This document shows, one piece after another, positions 59,740-64,000 of a DNA stretch of 64,000 bases. The DNA is from Antitrichia curtipendula (Eukaryota > Streptophyta > Bryopsida > Hypnales > Leucodontaceae), in contig OX579635.1 of NCBI GenBank assembly GCA_951230915.1, forward strand, positions 49,972,001-50,036,000, written 5' to 3'. Within the stretch, counting starts at the first letter, position 1. The number at the start of each line of letters is the position of its first letter. Both the position numbers and the translations under genes were made by a program. The notes under the pieces were generated by a model, which saw only the letters and a program-made list of their open reading frames with translations, did not search any database and was not told the DNA's origin.

Positions 59740-60147
59740 TTTGACAAGTCGATTTGTTGAAATTGCATTCCAAAATGATAGCATAAATCCTTTGACAAGT
59801 CGATTTGTTGAAATTGCATTCCAAAATGATAGCATAAATCCTTTGACAAGTCGATTTGTTGAAATTGCATTCCAAAATGATAGCATAAATCCTTTGACAA
59901 GTCGATTTGTTGAAATTGCATTCCAAAATGATAGCATAAATCCTTTGACAAGTCGATTTGTTGAAATTGCATTCCAAAATGATAGCATAAATCCTTTGAC
60001 AAGTCGATTTGTTGAAATTGCATTCCAAAATGATAGCATAAATCCTTTGACAAGTCGATTTGTTGAAATTGCATTCCAAAATGATAGCATAAATCCTTTG
60101 ACAAGTCGATTTGTTGAAATTGCATTCCAAAATGATAGCATAAATCC
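59740..60147. repeat. Eight tandem 51-bp units (right arm)
   Basis: The unit begins TTTGACAAGTCGATTTGTTG, with starts every 51 bp from 59740 to 60097 and almost no variation. The left arm has three 48-bp units instead. Because 51 is a multiple of three, several frames stay open across it on both strands without being genes. Confidence 0.95.
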
Positions 60148-60183
60148 CTAAAGGACAATTGTCCATTAAACACCTAATTGAAA

Positions 60184-61818
60184 GGCCTAAGGCATGTACA
60201 AGTGAATAGCAAAGTAATACAATGTCAATAGTGAATTATAATTTGGTGCAATGTAAAAGGTCTTCTCAAACCCTAGACCCTAGATCCTAGACCCTAGACC
60301 CTAATACCAAGTTTATTAATTTTGTATGCCATGCCTAGAGTTATGTAATCCCACTTCTTTTGCTTCTTTATGAAGAAGTCACCTAAATATATAGAAGTGA
60401 CATCCATATTTTATTTTTCATTGTGAATTTTTTTCAATTCAACGGCCTTTCCCTTTATATGTAATTTTGAATAAAATTAAGTAAATGGTACATGACTAAC
60501 ATGAATGGTGGAGGAGAAAGTAATAAAATGGGGAATGGATTTATTAAACCTCCATCCATTAGACCCCACATGGCCTATCTTCCACATTTTGGTGATGAAA
60601 AATCTTAGTGGTCTTGTAGAACCTTACTAAATTTTTAATTGTGGTAGTTGATATGTTTTTCTCAAAATTCATTTCAAAGTGTACCATGAGCATTCAAAAT
60701 CAGATTTAGGAAGTGAAAGATTTTGATCTTCATATTCATGTTTTGTGACAGGGGCTCTATAACAAATTTTTATCTTTCTATGGTTAGGGCTCTTGTAAAT
60801 GTTTTTTTTTTTAATTTTATTTTTTAAAGCTATGGTTTCCCATTTTTTTTTTTGAACTAAAAGAGAAACCCTTGAAAGTGAGCCTTAAAGACAAAAATAT
60901 TTGAAGGAAATACTATATTAGAACGTATTTGGAAATAAATGAAGAGAAATTATTTTAAGAAGACACTAATTGATTGGGGTTATGCATGTTATGCCCTTTA
61001 AACTCATATATTTGGGATGATTAAGATTGTAGTTTTGAAATGTGATACCAAGTTTAGAAGGCTTCAAATCAATTTCATGTAGGTGAAAAGTGACAACCTC
61101 TTCATCAAACTTTATAATCCTTCAACCCATAAGTGATATTGTTGTATTTCCTTTTTTTACGTGATCTCTTATATGTGCAATTTGGGATTCGTATGGCGGG
61201 GAGTTAACTAAATTTGATAAAAACGTTTTCAAACATTGGTTTAGAATAAATTTAGAGCAAATTCAAAGAAGATCTGAAAAGGCCTAAGGCATGTACAAGT
61301 GAATAGCGAAGTAATACAATGTCAATAGTAAATTATAATTTGATGCAATGTAAAAGGTCTTCTCAAACCCTAGACCCTAGATCCTAGACCCTAATACCAA
61401 GTTTATTAATTTTGTATGCCATGCCTAGAGTTATGTAATCCCACTTCTTTTGCTTCTTTATGAAGAAGTCACCTAAATATATAGAAGTGACATCCATATT
61501 TTATTTTTCATTGTAAATTTTTTTCAATTCAACGGCCTTTCCTTTTATATGTAATTTTGAATAAAATGAAGTAAATGGTACATGACTAAAATAAATGGTG
61601 GAGGAGAAAGTAATAAAATGAGGAATGGATTTACTAAACCTCCATCCATTAGACCCTACATGGCCTATCTTCCACATTTTGGTGATGAAAAATCTTAGTG
61701 GTCTTGTAGAACCTTACTAAATTTTTAATTGTGGTAGTTGACATGTTTTCCTCAAAATTCATTTCAAAGTGTACCATGAGCTTCCAAAATTAGATTTAGG
61801 AAGTGAAAGATTTTGATC
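60184..61818. repeat. Repeat A doubled around a 540-bp unique segment (right arm)
   Basis: 60184-60735 and 61278-61818 are direct repeats (both start GGCCTAAGGCATGTACAAGT and contain a CCCTAGACCC telomere-like tract). The AT-rich 60736-61277 between them is absent from the left arm. No gene is seen. Confidence 0.85.
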
Positions 61819-61839
61819 TCTCTACCCGTGGTCACCATG

Positions 61840-62320
61840 CCTTGGATTCCATGAATTTCAAGCTTGAATTTCCCTCCTTTCTGGACAAGAGGTCGCCCCA
61901 CCCGCGGTCGCCCCTGCCTTGGATTCCATGAATTTCAAACTTGAATTTCCCTCCTTCTTGGACAAGAGGTCGCCCCACCCGCGGTCGCCCCCACCTTGGA
62001 TTCTGGGAATTTGAAACTTGAATTTCCCTCCTTCCTGGACCCGAGGTCGCCCTACCTGAGGTCGCCCCTAACTTGGATTCTATGAATTTGAAACTTGAAT
62101 TTTTCCTCCCTCCCGGACCCGCAGTCGTCTCACCCACGGTCGCCCAGGCCTTAAAGTTCATGAAATTCAAAACTTGAATTTCTTCCCTCCTGAATCTGCG
62201 GTCGCCCTGAACCCACGGTCGCTCTGAACCCGCGGTCGCCCTGGACCCGCAGTCGCCTTGGACCCGCGGTCGCCCTGTCTTGCGTACGCGCCCGGATCCA
62301 TACTCGCCCAGGGCGACTTC
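61840..62320. repeat. GGGCGAC-type minisatellite with 77-bp units (right arm)
   Basis: Mirror of 28440-28905. On the coding (plus) strand the gene-proximal part reads CCTGAACCCGCGGTCGCCC five to seven times, against two in the left arm; the distal part has the 77-bp units. Confidence 0.9.
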
Positions 62321-62322
62321 GG

Positions 62323-62420
62323 GTACATAAGAGGTCGCCCCCTCCCATTCTCGTCACTTTCGATTCCAGCGCTGCGCACTGTCTTTCATCCGTCTCAGAG
62401 CGGCTGAATGCATGCTCGTG
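62323..62420 (+). promoter_or_regulatory. TATA-like box and conserved leader of the gene at 62513
   Basis: TACATAAGAGGTCGCCCCC, CCATTCTCGTCACTTTC, CTGCGCACTGTCTTTCATCC and GCGGCTGAATGCATGCTCGTG match the leaders before the kinase and the other coiled-coil gene. Confidence 0.75.
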
Positions 62421-62512
62421 TTCTGGGATTTTGGGGCTTGTAATTGCTACCAAATTTGCGTCACCGAACTATCCTTTTTTTGGTGGAGTTCCCAAGGTTG
62501 AAATCATCCACG

Positions 62513-64000
62513 ATGGACGCTAATACGAAAAAGATTAAGAAGAAAGGAGATAGCCAACATAGAAACCGTCGCATCCTTCTTAATCCAGAGGCTGTGGCAT
62601 TTCAAGGTTGGGATCGAATCAACGGAGATTGGACGATGGTGATTTGCAAGAAGTTTGTGGAGTGGTGCCATATTGACAAGCTATTCCCTTTTCATCGACA
62701 CAAATTGCATTTAAAGATGAATGCTGCAAATCTACATTACTGCAAGGATGTCGCATTTGTGCAACGTTGTATCAAAGTGCATCGACATTTGTACAACACA
62801 CGAATAGTGGTCAGGAGCGAGGTCCCGTTGTTCATTTGTCAAATGGTGTATGCAGAGCTAGTCTTGGCGCGAACGGTAGATTGGACTACCGTCAAGGCAT
62901 CGAAGCTTATCACCATTCCAAGAGCCAAAGACATTCCGAGGGCAGGTCCCTCCGCTAATCCATGGGACGGGCTAGGAAAGAAGAAGTTGATCCAAACAGG
63001 GGTGGCGGATGAAGAATACGTGTGGTCAACTCATGCGAGTTCAGCTAGCAAAGAAAGCTCGGATGAAGAACTTACCTCGGGCGCTCCTATGGATGTAATG
63101 GAAGTAATCCCATTGGATGTTACCCCACTTCAGGTTCATCATCCCGAAAACAATGAAGTATTGCAATATGTGTTCGCATGCATCCAAATAGAAGCACTTG
63201 ATAGACTGGATGGAGAGATCGAAACAGAGGAGGAGGAGGTGGTGCCGCCTTTGTTGGCATTGCCTTGGGTGGAAGAAGTACCGGCAATGGAAGAACACGT
63301 TGAAGGTTCCTATCGTCGAGATACCACAAAAGCCAAAAAACAGTTTTACAAAGAGAAACTTCATCAGCTTCTTGAAGATTTGGCAAGGACAGAGGAAGCA
63401 TGTCAAAATTACAAAAAGAAGACTGTGGAAACTTTTGATGGTGAATATGTGTCCACCCTCCAAGCAAAAATTGAAAGTGGGCAAACCCGTTTGGCCGTGC
63501 AAGCTAGAGAGATAGCAGACCTGGAGGCATTTTACCGGGAATTTTTCGGTGGTCCAGACGGAGGGCCTAGCGCTGGCGGCAGTGAGGAAGCCAAGGCTCG
63601 GCTTTCCAAAATTATAGAAGATTGCAGGATGGAAGAAGATCGGTACATTACTGCAAAGAGAAGTGTGGAGGAAGGACGGTCAAGGGTAATTCACCTAACC
63701 AAAATCGGGGATCGGGCCCCTCTTGATCGTGTCTCCGAATTTGATGCCCAAGATGTAGATAAGCTATATGGGACACCGCAAGCAAAAGTAGCCGACTTGA
63801 AGAAGAAATGAGCTACTTGTCTCTCGTTGGAAGAGAATTTGCAACGAAGCGTGCATCAGTTGAACCAACACATTGATTTATCCAAATCGTGGAGAAAAGC
63901 TTGGAGGCAAGGTTACTTTAAGAGCTTCGGGCAACGTAACATTGCATATCTGAAGAGGGTAGAGAACGAGGTGATGGTCGAGCTGGAATCCGAGAAAAAG
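62513..64000 (+). CDS. GW-WCHI coiled-coil gene, right-arm copy (runs off right edge)
   Basis: ATG at 62513 (MDANTKKIKKKGD) was chosen over the longer frame from a TTG at 62444. 432 codons run to TGA at 63809-63811; the same frame then continues open to the window end (ATCLSLEENLQRSVHQLN onward), and by comparison with the left copy should stop 36 bp beyond it. Order: basic N-terminus; GW-WCHI domain about residues 25-130 (AFQGW, EWCHIDKLFPFHRH, NAANLHYC, QRC, EVPLFICQMVYAELVL, VDWTTV); acidic region; coiled coil from about residue 275; no RING. It is the uninterrupted homologue of the left copy destroyed by the CACTA element. Function unknown. If the TGA is obeyed, about 75 basic, helix-prone residues are lost. 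Confidence 0.8.

Larger units (their letters stand above)
45848..64000. repeat. Right arm of the giant inverted repeat
   Basis: Mirror image of 13844-42840 without the CACTA element. It starts inside the truncated kinase-family gene and continues past the window edge. Differences from the left arm are concentrated in tandem repeats: 114-bp and 51-bp arrays are expanded, repeat A is doubled, and minisatellite units are rearranged. Confidence 0.95.

Noticed and set aside
59740..60147. CRISPR-like array
   Set aside because: Units are directly adjacent with no unique spacers, in a eukaryotic context.
59718..60173. Open frames of 136-180 residues on both strands
   Set aside because: They arise because the 51-bp tandem unit is a multiple of three and happens to lack stops; the peptides are pure 17-residue repeats.
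60184..61818. A complete LTR retrotransposon
   Set aside because: The direct repeats lack TG...CA ends, no primer-binding site, polypurine tract or gag/pol coding is visible, and no target duplication was found.
7149..63811. A reassigned genetic code or U-to-C RNA editing that removes the stops
   Set aside because: TAA, TAG and TGA also end the genes naturally here, and several internal stops replace Trp, which U-to-C editing could not restore; such editing is known from organelles, not nuclear genes.
13844..64000. The inverted repeat as a pure assembly artefact
   Set aside because: The arms differ in a 12.9-kb transposon with proper target duplication, in array lengths and in private mutations, so they are separate sequences.

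Overview
The window reads as nuclear DNA from a green plant. The support is plant-type CCCTAAA/TTTAGGG tracts, plant hAT (DUF659) and CACTA (En/Spm, TNP2) transposases, a plant-style FCP1/NLI phosphatase-like domain, and GT-AG introns inside the CACTA element. The sequence is mostly AT-rich, with sharply GC-rich minisatellites in front of the genes. I cannot place the species. A non-flowering land plant is a guess from the unfamiliar gene families. No housekeeping gene, rRNA or tRNA was recognised; this is repeat-dominated accessory DNA.

Layout: 1-766 is the 5' part of a hAT transposase leaving the window. 767-4750 holds minisatellites, a telomere-like tract and a 61-bp tandem repeat. 5007-7184 is a RING-H2 gene of an unrecognised family. 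8392-11667 is a second, nearly complete hAT transposase with two in-frame stops. From about 13.84 kb to the right edge the window is one giant inverted repeat: left arm 13844-42840, spacer 42841-45847, right arm 45848-64000 and beyond. The arms carry the same genes in mirror order: a protein-kinase-like gene (32013 / 56674), a coiled-coil gene (34849 / 53838), a RING-H2 gene (42093 / 46595) and another coiled-coil gene (28270 / 62513). The left copy of the last gene is split by a complete 12,944-bp CACTA transposon (15109-28052) with perfect 33-bp terminal inverted repeats and a TTT target duplication. The spacer ends in a second kinase-family gene that is cut where the right arm begins.

Four non-orthologous proteins (RING-H2 or coiled-coil) share an N-terminal domain of about 130 residues, here called the GW-WCHI domain. 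It has an AFkGW...PWT motif, then EWCHI.K.FP, NkANL.YC, RC, EVpLFI and VDWSTV. Most of these intronless genes, and the unrelated kinase, have the same 5' architecture: an oriented minisatellite (coding strand about GGACCCGCGGTCGCCC), a TATA-like box, a conserved leader of about 100 bp, then the start codon. The hAT genes also lie behind minisatellites and TATA-like boxes. This shared promoter-like module on unrelated genes is the strongest candidate for something undescribed.

Nearly every long gene here has one to five in-frame stop codons while the frame and family similarity continue past them. Only two frameshifts were seen. Stops inside the arms are mostly identical in both arms. This looks like substitution-driven decay (C-to-T / G-to-A) of young, silenced, repeated genes, but programmed readthrough cannot be excluded from sequence alone.
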